Positions 37,802-47,702 are shown, counted from the stretch's first letter. The stretch is 64,000 nucleotides of DNA from Albimonas sp041685625 (GCA_041685625.1 JAWLFJ010000004.1:1-64000); one strand, 5' to 3'. Translations and numbers: made by a program. The notes: a model not told the origin generated them from the sequence alone.

Positions 37802-39121
37802 ATGGGCACAAGACACGGCCCGGAGAAATGGGGCGGCGCGCCGGCGGGATCCTCCGGCGGGACCGTGACCTGGTCCGTCACCGCGCTCACCGACGCCTTC
37901 AGCGGCTTCGATGCGCGCATCGCGCGGCCCGCCTTCGTCGATCTCGTCCGCCGCGCCATGGACGCCTGGGAAGCCGTGCTCGACATCCGTCTCGTCGAGA
38001 CCGGACCCTTCCGCCCGGCGGACATCGAGATCGGCTGGTCGCGGCTCGACGGCCCCGGCGGTCTGCTCGGCGTCGCCGTCACGCGCTTCGCCGAGGAGCG
38101 GCTGCTGCGCGCCGTCGTCCGCCTCGATCCCGAGGAACGCTGGAGCGCCGACCCCGAGCAGCGGCCCGCGGCCCGCGGCCCCGAAAACTTCCACGCCGTC
38201 GTGCTGCACGAGATCGGCCACGCCCTCGGCCTGCCGCATCTCGACGACCGCTCGGCCCTGATGCACGCCGTCGCGATCGAGGCGACGGCGCTCACGCTCG
38301 CCGACGCGCGGGCGGGCGTCGCGCTCTACGGGCCGCGGCACGGGCCGGCGGGGCCGGGGCCGCAGATCATGGCCGGCACGCCCGGCGGCGACAGGCTGGA
38401 GGGCGGGGGCGGAGCGGACGACCTGCATGGTTTCGCCGGGGCGGACACGCTCATCGGCGGGGCCGGGCGTGACGCCCTCTTCGGCGGCTCCGGCGCCGAC
38501 CTCCTTCGCGGCGGGGCGCGGGGCGACCGTCTCGACGGCGGCTCCGGGCCGGATCGGATGCAGGGCGGCCCCGGCGGCGACCGCCTCGACGGCGGCGGCG
38601 GGCGCGACCGTCTGGCGGGCGATGCCGGCGGCGACCGTCTCTCGGGCGGGCCGGGCGGCGACATGCTGCGGGGCGGCCGCGGGCGCGACGCGCTCGACGG
38701 CGGCGGCGGGCGCGACCGTCTCGCCGGCGGCCCGGGCCGCGACAAGCTGGACGGCGGCGGCGGCGCCGACCGCCTCGGGGGCGGCGAGGGACCTGACGTC
38801 CTCGCCGGCGGCGCCGGGCGGGACAGCCTCGCGGGCGGCGCGGGTGTGGACCGTCTCGACGGCGGCGCGGGGCCGGACCGGCTGCTCGGCGGGGCCGGCG
38901 CGGACGTCTTCGTGCTGGCCCGCGGCGCCGGCCGCGACGTGGTGCGGGACTTCGCGACCGGAGAGGACGCGGTCGAGGTCGCCGCCGGCGCCCGTCGCTT
39001 CGCGGCGCTCGAGGTCGAGGACCGCGGCCGCGGCGCCGCCGTCTCGGTCGAGGGCGCGACGCTGATCCTCGTCGGCGTCGAGGCCGACGCGCTCTCGCCC
39101 GCCGACTTCCTCTTCACCTGA
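37802..39121 (+). CDS. Matrixin-like zinc metalloprotease with RTX repeats
   Basis: A 439-residue protein in two parts. Residues 20-175 form a matrixin/metzincin domain with the zinc motif HEIGHALGLPH (136-146) and a Met-turn SALMH (Met154). Residues about 195-370 contain some 19 tandem nonapeptides of the G-G-x-G-x-D-x-L-x type that bind calcium as a beta-roll. A short C-terminal region ending ADFLFT resembles the hydrophobic end of type I secretion substrates. There is no N-terminal signal peptide, as expected for ABC-exported RTX proteins, yet no transporter genes lie in the window. It is compact compared with serralysins and uses the matrixin rather than the serralysin core. Confidence 0.85.
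   Translation: MGTRHGPEKWGGAPAGSSGGTVTWSVTALTDAFSGFDARIARPAFVDLVRRAMDAWEAVLDIRLVETGPFRPADIEIGWSRLDGPGGLLGVAVTRFAEERLLRAVVRLDPEERWSADPEQRPAARGPENFHAVVLHEIGHALGLPHLDDRSALMHAVAIEATALTLADARAGVALYGPRHGPAGPGPQIMAGTPGGDRLEGGGGADDLHGFAGADTLIGGAGRDALFGGSGADLLRGGARGDRLDGGSGPDRMQGGPGGDRLDGGGGRDRLAGDAGGDRLSGGPGGDMLRGGRGRDALDGGGGRDRLAGGPGRDKLDGGGGADRLGGGEGPDVLAGGAGRDSLAGGAGVDRLDGGAGPDRLLGGAGADVFVLARGAGRDVVRDFATGEDAVEVAAGARRFAALEVEDRGRGAAVSVEGATLILVGVEADALSPADFLFT
38384..38911 (+). repeat. Tandem 27-bp imperfect repeats encoding RTX nonapeptides
   Basis: The segment encodes about 19 consecutive nine-residue units rich in GGC/GGG and GAC codons, producing imperfect 27-base periodicity. Many units read D-R-L rather than D-x-L with a neutral residue, an Arg-rich variation of the motif. 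Slippage or recombination could readily change the copy number. Confidence 0.8.
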
Positions 39122-39490
39122 CGGCGTCCCTCGCCGGCGGTCGCGTCACCGACCCGCGCGCGCCGCCGCGCGGCCGAGGTCGCCGGCCCGCCGGCACCCG
39201 CCGCGGGCGGCGCCTCGAGCGACGGAGGCCTCGCCTGGGTGCGGCCGCGACATCCTCGTGTCGCGGAGGATCGGCGGGTTCACCGCCGACAGGTCCACGG
39301 CCTCGAACGGATGGGCCGGCTCCGGTTCCTCCGTGACCGAGGGCATCGCGCCGGCCTTCCCTCCGCGACCGGCAGGCGGGCGCCGCCCTTGCCCCATCGG
39401 CGCCGAACCGGGGCGACGCGTCGCGAGGGCGTCATGACCGAGAGAGAGGACGCGTCATCGGCTCCGCCCGCCGACGGCGACCTCGCGGCA
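39122..39490. other. Intergenic stretch without a supported gene
   Basis: About 370 bases between the RTX protease and ilvN, which converge. An 83-codon open frame on the minus strand (39146-39397) contains MPSVTEEPEPAHPFEAVDLS, which looks more protein-like than its Arg-rich ends, but there is no ribosome site and no family I recognise. I do not call it a gene. No terminator-like hairpin with a T-run was seen. Confidence 0.4.
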
Positions 39491-40060
39491 TCACATCCCT
39501 TCGGGTCCGCGCGCCATCGCCGCGACGCCGGTGCGCGCGACCTCCACGAGGCCGAGCGGCGCCATCAGCTCCACGAAGGCGTCGATCTTCTCCGGTGCGC
39601 CGGTGATCTCGAACACGAAGCTCGCGAGGGTCGTGTCGACGACGCGGGCGCGGAACACCTCGCCCATGCGCAGCGCCTCGACCCGGGCGTCGCCGGTGCA
39701 GGCGACCTTGATCAGCGCCAGCTCGCGCTCCACCGACGGTCCCTCGACGCTCAGGTCGTGCACGTCGTGCACCGGCACCATGCGCGCGAGCTGCGCCTTG
39801 ATCTGCTCGACCACCGCAGGCGTGCCGGTGGTGACGACGGTGATGCGCGAGCGGTGGGAGACGTGGTCGGTCTCGGCCACCGTCAGGCTCTCGATGTTGT
39901 AGCCGCGGCCCGAGAACAGGCCGATCACCCGCGCCAGCACCCCCGCCTCGTTCTGCACGAGCACGGCGAGGGTCCGCCGCTCCTCCCCCTCCTTGAGGGA
40001 GGGGCGCAGCACGTAGGCGCTGCGCGCGGTGGAGCCCTTGGGGATGTTGAGGTCGTTCAT
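39491..40060 (-). CDS. ilvN: Acetolactate synthase small (regulatory) subunit
   Basis: A 189-residue regulatory subunit with an N-terminal ACT domain (TLAVLVQNEAGVLARVIGLFSGRGYNIESLTVAETDH), which binds valine for feedback inhibition, and the ALS-specific C-terminal domain (RELALIKVAC, FRARVVDTTLASFVFEITGAPEKIDAFVELM, RTGVAAMARG). Start ATG 40060 has AGGAGACGCC upstream; a longer frame exists only as shadow. The catalytic partner ilvB is 3 kb away on the same strand rather than adjacent; intervening genes include two on the opposite strand, so ilvN must have its own promoter. Confidence 0.93.
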   Translation of the reverse strand: MNDLNIPKGSTARSAYVLRPSLKEGEERRTLAVLVQNEAGVLARVIGLFSGRGYNIESLTVAETDHVSHRSRITVVTTGTPAVVEQIKAQLARMVPVHDVHDLSVEGPSVERELALIKVACTGDARVEALRMGEVFRARVVDTTLASFVFEITGAPEKIDAFVELMAPLGLVEVARTGVAAMARGPEGM

Positions 40061-40181
40061 GGGGCGTCTCCTGCAGGTCTCGCGGGCGGCATAGCGCGGA
40101 TCCGCCGCCGTGGACAGGGTCCGCTTGCGCGCGGCCCCGGCCGGACTTCCCTCGAGGATCGCCGAAGGGGGAGGGGGGCGG

Positions 40182-40613
40182 ATGGACGGGACGACGCACG
40201 AGGGCCGGTGCTTCTGCGGCGAGACGCGGCTGCGCGTCACGGGCCCCGCCGCGCTGCAGGGCTTCCGCCACTGCACCGAATGCCGCGAATGGTCCGCCGG
40301 GCCGGTCACCGCCTACGCCATCTGGCCGTCCGAGCAGGTGGAGATCCTGCCGGGCGAGGCGGGGATCGTCGCCTGGTCCCGCGCCGGCAAGGCCGAACGG
40401 CCGAGCTGCGGGCGCTGCGGCGGCGCCGTCGGCACGCGCATCCGCGGCGGCGCCAGGACCGACGTCTATCCGGCGCTGCTTCCCGATTCCGGCGTCGCGC
40501 CCACCCACCACATCTTCTATGGCGAGCGGATGATCGACATGGCCGACGGCCTGCCGAAGTTCCTCGACATGCCCGAGGCCGCCGGCGGCAGCGGCCGCAT
40601 GGCCGAGGGCTGA
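40182..40613 (+). CDS. GFA family (CENP-V/glutathione-dependent formaldehyde-activating) protein, copy 1
   Basis: A 143-residue zinc protein. Its paired cysteines are CFCG near the start, CTECREW, and CGRCGG, corresponding to the C-x-C, C-x2-C and C-x2-C zinc sites of GFA proteins. The end (HHIFYGERMIDMADGLPKFLDMP) is closely similar to the second GFA gene at 42448-42876, so they are paralogues. The usual His in CHC of the family is offset here as RHCTEC. GGGGGAGGGGGG precedes ATG 40182. Despite the family name most members have no shown formaldehyde role. Confidence 0.82.
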   Translation: MDGTTHEGRCFCGETRLRVTGPAALQGFRHCTECREWSAGPVTAYAIWPSEQVEILPGEAGIVAWSRAGKAERPSCGRCGGAVGTRIRGGARTDVYPALLPDSGVAPTHHIFYGERMIDMADGLPKFLDMPEAAGGSGRMAEG

Positions 40614-40637
40614 GCCCCGGCGCCGGCGCGCGGCCGC

Positions 40638-42317
40638 TCAGGCGGCGGGCGCGGCCCCGGCGGCGGCGGCGGCGAGATCCGCCGCGAAGGCGGCCCGCTC
40701 GCCCTCCGGCAGGCCGAAGACGCGCGGCGCCGCGCCCGTCGCGCCCGTCGCGGCCAGCCGGCCCGCCGCGCCGGCGGCCCCCGCCGCGTCCCCGGCCCGA
40801 AGGCGCGCCACCGCCAGCGCGGCCAAGGTCGGCGCGACGCCGGGGGCGCGCCCCTCCGCCGCGGTCAGCCGCGCCGCCGCCCCTGCGGCGTCGCCCTCGC
40901 TCAGCGCCGACAGCCCCGCCCCGTGCAGGTAGAGATGGACGTAGGGATCGTTCGGCTCCAACGCCGCCGCGCGATCCGCGTCGCGCCACGCCTCCGCGGC
41001 CCGGCCGCCCGCCAGCAGGGCCAGGCCGCGCATCCAGAAGCCCATGTTGTAGTCCGGATTGACCTCCAGCGACCGCTCCGCCGCCGCCAGCGCGTCCCCG
41101 AGGCGTCCGGCCTCCAGCAGCAGCCCCGCCCGCGCGCAATGCGCCATGTCGCTCCGCCCGTTGACCCGCAGCGCGGCGTCGATCCGCGCCAGCGCCGTCT
41201 CCCGCACCGCCGCCGGCGTCGCGCCGAGCCCGTAGAGCGGCTCGGCGAGGCCCAGCCCCGCCGCCGCCATCGCGAGCGCCATGAAGTCGTCCGGCCGCAG
41301 CGCCAGCGCCTGCTCGGCGACGCGCCCGCCGCCCTCCCATCCCTCCCGCGTCGGCGTGAAGAAGGCCGCGCCCGCCCGGTTCAGCAGCGCCTCGAAGGAG
41401 AGCTCGTCCAGCGGCCGGTCGGCCAGCCGCCGCGCCTCGTGCGCCGCGATGCGCCGGCGCAGCGCCGTGGCGAGCCGCGGCGCCGCCGCCTCCGCGAGCG
41501 CGAGCGGATCGTCCGTCGCCTCGCGCAGCCGGTCGTCCCAGACCCTCAGCGCCTCGTGCGCCGAGACCAGCGCCGCCGCGACGCGCGCCCCGCCCCCGCC
41601 GAGGCGCACCGACCCCTCGACGAGATAGGCCGCGCGCGCCCGGTCCTCGACCAGCTCCAGCCCGGTCAGCCGCGCGAGCTGCGCGCGCAGCTCGTCGGTC
41701 AGGTCCGCGGCCGCCTCCGCCTCCTCCGGCCGCCGGCCCTCGAAGGGCGCGAGATGCACGCGCGGCTTGCCCTCGCCCGTTCGGAGCGGCTCCGGCCAGG
41801 ACCAGACCGCGACGGGCGCCGAGAGGTTGCGGAACTTGCGCGGTCCGTTGTCCCGGAACGCCGCCCGCCGCGCCGGGGGCAGGGCGTCCGCGACCGCCTC
41901 GGAGACGAGCACGCCCCCCGGCTCGCACATCCCCTCGAGCCGCGCGGCGAGGACGACGGGCTGGCCGAAGACGTCGTCGCGCTCCGCCGTGATCTCGCCC
42001 GTCGCGACCCCGATGCGCAGGCGCAGCCGCCGCTCCGCCGGCTCTGCGCCCTCGCGCGCCTCGGCCGCCGCCTGCAGCGCCAGCGCCGCCTCCACCGCCG
42101 CCGCCGCGTCCGGCGCCTCCGCGAGGAAGCCGTCGCCGAGCCGCTTGACGAGGCGCCCGCCCGCGGCCGCGAGCGCGGGCTCGGCCGCCTCGTCGAACAG
42201 CGCCCGCACGCGCGCCAAGGTCCGCGCCTCGTCCGCCTCGATCAGCCGCGAATACCCCGCCACGTCGGCGATCAGGACGGTGGCCGACCGCCGCCCGTCG
42301 TCCCCGCCCGAACCCAT
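40638..42317 (-). CDS. Class III adenylate/guanylate cyclase with TPR-like C-terminus
   Basis: A 559-residue protein. The N-terminal cyclase homology domain (about 10-165) has both metal aspartates: Asp18 in VLIADVAGYSRLIEADE and Asp62 in RLGDGFLAE. VFGQPVVLAARLEGMCEPGGVLVSE follows as in alphaproteobacterial cyclases. After a linker with a domain resembling the TolB-like middle region (LTDELRAQLARL), residues about 330-500 contain several TPR-like helical pairs (AALRVNGRSDMAHCARAGLLLEAGRLGDALAAAERSLEVNPDYN). It likely makes cAMP in the cytosol. ATG 42317 has GGAGG eight bases upstream. It is divergent from GFA copy 2. Confidence 0.87.
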   Translation of the reverse strand: MGSGGDDGRRSATVLIADVAGYSRLIEADEARTLARVRALFDEAAEPALAAAGGRLVKRLGDGFLAEAPDAAAAVEAALALQAAAEAREGAEPAERRLRLRIGVATGEITAERDDVFGQPVVLAARLEGMCEPGGVLVSEAVADALPPARRAAFRDNGPRKFRNLSAPVAVWSWPEPLRTGEGKPRVHLAPFEGRRPEEAEAAADLTDELRAQLARLTGLELVEDRARAAYLVEGSVRLGGGGARVAAALVSAHEALRVWDDRLREATDDPLALAEAAAPRLATALRRRIAAHEARRLADRPLDELSFEALLNRAGAAFFTPTREGWEGGGRVAEQALALRPDDFMALAMAAAGLGLAEPLYGLGATPAAVRETALARIDAALRVNGRSDMAHCARAGLLLEAGRLGDALAAAERSLEVNPDYNMGFWMRGLALLAGGRAAEAWRDADRAAALEPNDPYVHLYLHGAGLSALSEGDAAGAAARLTAAEGRAPGVAPTLAALAVARLRAGDAAGAAGAAGRLAATGATGAAPRVFGLPEGERAAFAADLAAAAAGAAPAA

Positions 42318-42447
42318 GCCGCGCCTCCGCACGTCGCGCCTCGCGACCCTGCCGCGCCGGCCCCTCGCGGCCCGCGCGTGAAGCCTAGGCGCGGCGCGAC
42401 GGTCGCGCTAGGCTCGGCACATCATCCACGCGGGAGGAACGACGGAC

Positions 42448-42876
42448 ATGAGCGACGCGGTGACGGGACGCTGCTTCTGCGGCGCGGTGGAGATCGAGGT
42501 GGAGGGCGAGCCGGCGGCGCAGGGCTACTGCCACTGCGTCGACTGCCGCGAATGGTCGGCGGGGCCGCTCAACGCCTTCTCCCTCTGGCAGCCGGACGCC
42601 GTCTCGGTGACCAAGGGCGAGGACAAGCTGAAGGGCTACGAGCGGACCGAGGCCTCCGACCGGCGCTTCTGCGTCGAGTGCGGCGGACACGTCATGACGC
42701 GCCATCCCGGCATGGGGCTGATCGACGTCTATCCGGCGGTGCTGTCGGGCTTCTCGCACGCGCCGGCCCTGCACGTCTTCTACGGCGAGCGGATGATGGA
42801 CGTCCCCGACGACCTGCCGAAGTTCAAGGACCTGCCCTCCGAGTTCGGCGGCACCGGCCAGACGGTGGACGGCTGA
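42448..42876 (+). CDS. GFA family (CENP-V-type) zinc protein, copy 2
   Basis: A 142-residue protein with CFCG, CHCVDCREW and CVECGG zinc cysteines, the more canonical of the two GFA copies. It shares with copy 1 the Y-P-A-x-L core and the terminal FYGERMMDVPDDLPKFKDLP. A CTAGGCT -10-like element lies 34 bases upstream of the ATG, with GGGAGGAACGAC as the ribosome site. It converges with ilvB; two hairpins lie between. Confidence 0.85.
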   Translation: MSDAVTGRCFCGAVEIEVEGEPAAQGYCHCVDCREWSAGPLNAFSLWQPDAVSVTKGEDKLKGYERTEASDRRFCVECGGHVMTRHPGMGLIDVYPAVLSGFSHAPALHVFYGERMMDVPDDLPKFKDLPSEFGGTGQTVDG

Positions 42877-42894
42877 TGCCCCGCCGCCGGCGCG

Positions 42895-42920
42895 ATCACA
42901 TCGAGTTTCCAAGATGTGAT
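42895..42920. repeat. Inverted repeat ATCACATC-N10-GATGTGAT
   Basis: Perfect eight-base arms (42895-42902 and 42913-42920) flank a ten-base loop just after the GFA copy 2 stop codon. The stretch is notably less GC-rich than its surroundings. It may be a terminator arm or a protein-binding site. Confidence 0.45.
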
Positions 42921-42939
42921 AGCGAAATCAAGGCCCTGA

Positions 42940-42965
42940 CCCCCTGCTTACATGTGAGCAGGGGG
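42940..42965. terminator. Hairpin between convergent GFA copy 2 and ilvB
   Basis: CCCCCTGCT and AGCAGGGGG form a nine-bp stem with an eight-base loop, 13 bases beyond the ilvB stop codon on the minus strand. No long T-run is present on either side, so it is a likely but unproved bidirectional terminator. Confidence 0.55.
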
Positions 42966-42978
42966 CAGGGATCGCCGC

Positions 42979-44733
<1,755 letters not shown>

Positions 44734-44792
44734 CTCGGTGCTTCCTCTTTCGGTCCTGGCGGTGGCGGGGGGTCGGGACGGCGTTCGGGCAC

Positions 44793-44817
44793 AAAAAAAC
44801 CCGCCGGAGAGGCGGGT
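44793..44817 (-). terminator. Attenuator (Rho-independent terminator) in the ilvB leader
   Basis: On the minus strand ACCCGCC and GGCGGGT form a seven-bp stem around TCTCC, immediately followed by a run of seven T. This is the clearest classical terminator in the window. It lies between a leader peptide gene and ilvB, about 60 bases before the ilvB start, where it would end transcription when branched-chain aminoacyl-tRNA is plentiful. Confidence 0.85.
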
Positions 44818-44853
44818 CGTCGGGGCGCGTCGGTCGGATCGGATGCTCCGCCG

Positions 44854-44898
44854 TCAGTCGCGCCCCACTCGGATGATTACGAAGGTCGTGCCGGTCAC
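44854..44898 (-). CDS. ilvB leader peptide
   Basis: A 14-residue reading frame, MTGTTFVIIRVGRD, starts at a GTG (44898) with GGGAGAGACGAC as ribosome site and ends 37 bases before the attenuator stem. It contains four branched-chain residues among seven (V-I-I-R-V), with tandem Ile codons, which would stall ribosomes when isoleucine or valine is scarce and so favour read-through into ilvB. It is too short to be found by length-based gene callers. The antiterminator pairing was not worked out. Confidence 0.8.
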   Translation of the reverse strand: MTGTTFVIIRVGRD

Positions 44899-45014
44899 GT
44901 CGTCTCTCCCGTCCCGATGCGCCCCATCTACCACGCGCGCCGGGGCGGTCAACCCCGTTTCCGCCGGAGCGCCGACGTTTTCTTTCGCCGCGACGCCTCG
45001 TCGCGCAATCTCTT

Positions 45015-45908
45015 TCAGGGCAGCAGGATCCGCGCCGCCTCGGCGTCCTCGGCGACGGGCCAGTCCCGCATCCGGTTCCGCCCCCAGGTGAGCTGGCGCT
45101 TGGCGTAGCGCCGCGTCGCCGTCACCGCGGCCTCCCCCGCCGCCTCGAGCGTCATCTCGCCCCTCAGATGCGCCATCAACTCCGCCGCCCCCAGCGCCTT
45201 CATCGCCTGCGGCGAGACGCGCCGCCCCATCGCCGCGCGCGCCTCCTCCAAGGCGCCCTCCGCCAGCATCGCGTCGAAGCGCGCCCCGATCCGCGCCGCC
45301 AGCCGGTCCCGATCCGGCGCCAGCCGCACCGCCGCGACCTCCGAGAGCCGCAGCCGCGGCGCCCCCGTCTCCCGCCACCACGCCGCGAGCCCGCGGCCCG
45401 AGGCCTCCAGCACCTCCCAGGCCCGCATCACTCGCCGGGGATTGGCGAGATCGATCCGCGCCGCCGTCTCCGGATCGCGCGCCTCCAGCTCCGCCGCCAT
45501 CGCCTCCAGCCCCAGCGCCGCCAGCCGCGCCTCGCCTTCCGCGCGCACCGCCTCCGGCGTCGCCGGCGCCGCCGCCAGCCCCTCCGTCAGCGCCGTGAAC
45601 AACAGCCCCGAGCCCCCGACGATCACCGCCGGCCGCCCCTCCGCCTCCAGCCGGTCGAGCACGGCCGAGACCTCGGCGAGCCACCGTCCCGCCGAATGCG
45701 CCTCCTCCAAGGTGACATGGCCATAGAGCCGATGCTCCGCCCGCGCCTCGTCCTCCGCCGGGGGCCGCGCCGTCAGCACCCGCCAGCCGTCGTAGACCTG
45801 CAGCTGATCGGCGTTCACCACCGCCCCGCCCAGCCGCTCCGCGAGCGCCAATGCCAGCGCCGACTTGCCCGAGGCGGTCGGTCCCGCGATCAGGACGTGC
45901 CGGCTCAC
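45015..45908 (-). CDS. miaA: tRNA dimethylallyltransferase
   Basis: A 297-residue enzyme adding the isopentenyl group to A37 of tRNAs that read codons beginning with U. The P-loop GPTASGKS (9-16), NADQLQVYDGWRVLTARP, the catalytic GGSGLLFTALTEGL, NPRRVMRAWEVLEASG and the C-terminal YAKRQLTWGRN match MiaA. The GTG start overlaps the stop of psuG (GTGA). It is the last gene of psuK-psuG-miaA, 117 bases before the ilvB leader peptide, so read-through into the ilv leader is possible. Confidence 0.94.
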   Translation of the reverse strand: MSRHVLIAGPTASGKSALALALAERLGGAVVNADQLQVYDGWRVLTARPPAEDEARAEHRLYGHVTLEEAHSAGRWLAEVSAVLDRLEAEGRPAVIVGGSGLLFTALTEGLAAAPATPEAVRAEGEARLAALGLEAMAAELEARDPETAARIDLANPRRVMRAWEVLEASGRGLAAWWRETGAPRLRLSEVAAVRLAPDRDRLAARIGARFDAMLAEGALEEARAAMGRRVSPQAMKALGAAELMAHLRGEMTLEAAGEAAVTATRRYAKRQLTWGRNRMRDWPVAEDAEAARILLP

Positions 45909-46822
45909 GCCCCCTCCGCCAGCGCGACCGCGACCTCCGTCGCCACCGCCGCGTCGTTCAGCACCAGCGCGACGTTGGCCTCGAGGCTCCGTCCCCCCGT
46001 CGCCTCGACGATGCGCGAGAGCAGGAACGGCGTCACCGCCTTGCCCGTCACCCCCTCCCGCGCCGCATCCTCCAGCGCGGCGCCCACAGCCGCCTCCACC
46101 TCCGCCCGCGGCACCTCCGCCGCCTCCGGGATCGGCACGGCCAGCAGCTGGCCCCCCGGCAGCCCCAGCGCCCCCCGCATCCGGTGCGCCCGCGCGACCG
46201 CCTCCGCCGTCTCCATCCGCAAGGGGCAGGGCAGCCCGCTCTCGCGCGACCAGAAGGCCGGGAACGCGTCCGTCCGCCAGCCGATCACCGGCACGCCGAG
46301 CGTCTCCAGCACCTCGAGCGTCTTCGGCAGGTCGAGGATCGCCTTCGCCCCCGCCGCCACCACCGTCACCGGCGTCTCCGCCAACTCCCTGAGATCGGCC
46401 GAGACGTCCCAGCTCGCCTCCGCCCCCCGGTGCACCCCGCCGATCCCGCCGGTGGCGAAGACCTCGATCCCCGCTGCCCGCGCCGCGATCATCGTCGCCG
46501 CCACGGTCGTCGCGCCGTCGCCCCCCGCCGCCAGCGCCGCCGCGAGATCGGCGCGCGAGAGCTTCGCGACGCCCCCCGCCGCCAGCCGCTCCAGCGCCGG
46601 CGCGTCGAGCCCCACCCTCAGCCGCCCGTCCAGCACCGCGATCGTGGCCGGCACGGCCCCGCCCGCGCGCACCGTGGCCTCGAGCGCCGACGCCACCTCG
46701 AGGTTCCGCGGCGCGGGCAGCCCGTGCGCCAGGATCGTGCTCTCGAGCGCCACCACCGGCCGCCCCGCCGCCAGCGCCTCCGCCACCTCCGCCGAGACCT
46801 CCAGCACCCCGTCCGGCCTCAT
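45905..46822 (-). CDS. psuG: Pseudouridine-5'-phosphate glycosidase
   Basis: A 305-residue enzyme that cleaves pseudouridine 5'-phosphate to uracil and ribose 5-phosphate. VVALESTILAHGLPAPRN, the metal-site GGDGATTVAATMIAARAAGI, FATGGIGGVHRGAE, the Schiff-base lysine (Lys160, AGAKAILDLPKTLE) and GKAVTPFLLSRI follow PsuG. The start at 46822 overlaps the kinase stop (ATGA); the frame extends upstream only as shadow. It acts with the PfkB kinase that supplies its substrate. Confidence 0.94.
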   Translation of the reverse strand: MRPDGVLEVSAEVAEALAAGRPVVALESTILAHGLPAPRNLEVASALEATVRAGGAVPATIAVLDGRLRVGLDAPALERLAAGGVAKLSRADLAAALAAGGDGATTVAATMIAARAAGIEVFATGGIGGVHRGAEASWDVSADLRELAETPVTVVAAGAKAILDLPKTLEVLETLGVPVIGWRTDAFPAFWSRESGLPCPLRMETAEAVARAHRMRGALGLPGGQLLAVPIPEAAEVPRAEVEAAVGAALEDAAREGVTGKAVTPFLLSRIVEATGGRSLEANVALVLNDAAVATEVAVALAEGA

Positions 46823-47673
46823 CTCGCCTCCCGCGCCGCCCGCGCCGCCGCGATCCCGGCCGAGAGCGCGCCCTCCGGCGGCGCCCCCTCCAGCCGGAGG
46901 TCGAGATAGGCCGCCGCCAGCGCGTCGCCCGCGCCGGTCGCGCGCCTCGGCCCGCCGTCGGGCTCCGGCGTCAGACCCCAGACGCCCTCCGCCGTCGCCG
47001 CCGCCGCCTCGCGCGGCCCGTCCGTCACCGCCGCCTCGGTGGCGCCCGCCCGCCGCAGCGCCGAGGCGGCCGCCCGCGCGTCGCGAAACGAGCGCCCGGT
47101 CAGCGCCTCCGACTCCGCCCGGTTGCAGATCACCAGATCCGCCTGCGCGAGCATCCCCGCCAGCCGCGCCGCCTTCGCCGGAGAGGCCGGGACCAGCGCC
47201 AGCCTCGCCCCCCGCCGCTCCGCCGCGCCGGCGAGCGCGGCGAGCGCCGCCCCGCCGAAATTCCCGTCGAGCGCCCACGCCGCCGCCTCGCGCGCCGCCG
47301 CCGCCGCGGCCTCGACCGCCTCCGGCGCCGCCCCGTCGCAGGCCGCGAGGTCCGCCACCGCCGCCGCCAGCCCCCCGCGCCCGTCCTCGACCGCGAGATA
47401 GGCCCCCGTCGTCCCGTCCCCGACCCGCGTCAGCGCCACGCCGGCCGCCGCCAGCGTCCCGGCCAGCGCCTCCCCCGCCGCATCGGTCCCGACCGGCGCG
47501 CAGAGCCGTGCCGCCCGCCCGCGCCGCGCCAGCCCGAGCGCGAGGTTCAGCGCCACGCCCCCGGGCCGACGGTCCACGATCCCCGGCGCGTCGTCGCCGG
47601 GAGCCGGCGGCGCCGAGGGCCGCCCGATCCAGTCCCAGTGTCCGGCCCCGAAACAGGCCGCCTCGCGCCGCAT
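46819..47673 (-). CDS. psuK: PfkB family kinase, probable pseudouridine kinase
   Basis: A 284-residue ribokinase-fold enzyme. The N-terminal CFGAGHWDWIGR, GGVALNLALGLARRG substrate region, ICNRAESEALTG and the catalytic anion-hole motif RRATGAGDALAAAYLDLRL identify a PfkB carbohydrate kinase. Its overlap with psuG makes pseudouridine the probable substrate. The start is ATG 47673 with GGGGAGACGG before it; the longer frame to 47871 crosses the rpsB promoter region. It is divergent from rpsB. Confidence 0.85.
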   Translation of the reverse strand: MRREAACFGAGHWDWIGRPSAPPAPGDDAPGIVDRRPGGVALNLALGLARRGRAARLCAPVGTDAAGEALAGTLAAAGVALTRVGDGTTGAYLAVEDGRGGLAAAVADLAACDGAAPEAVEAAAAAAREAAAWALDGNFGGAALAALAGAAERRGARLALVPASPAKAARLAGMLAQADLVICNRAESEALTGRSFRDARAAASALRRAGATEAAVTDGPREAAAATAEGVWGLTPEPDGGPRRATGAGDALAAAYLDLRLEGAPPEGALSAGIAAARAAREAR

Positions 47674-47702
47674 CCGCCGTCTCCCCGCCGAAGCCGCACC
47701 AC

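Noticed and set aside
38384..38911. CRISPR-like or satellite repeat array
   Set aside because: The periodicity is 27 bases in frame within a coding region and encodes RTX nonapeptides; there are no spacers.
39146..39397. Small minus-strand gene of 83 codons between the RTX protease and ilvN
   Set aside because: No ribosome site, Arg-rich ends, and no recognisable family; kept only as a note.
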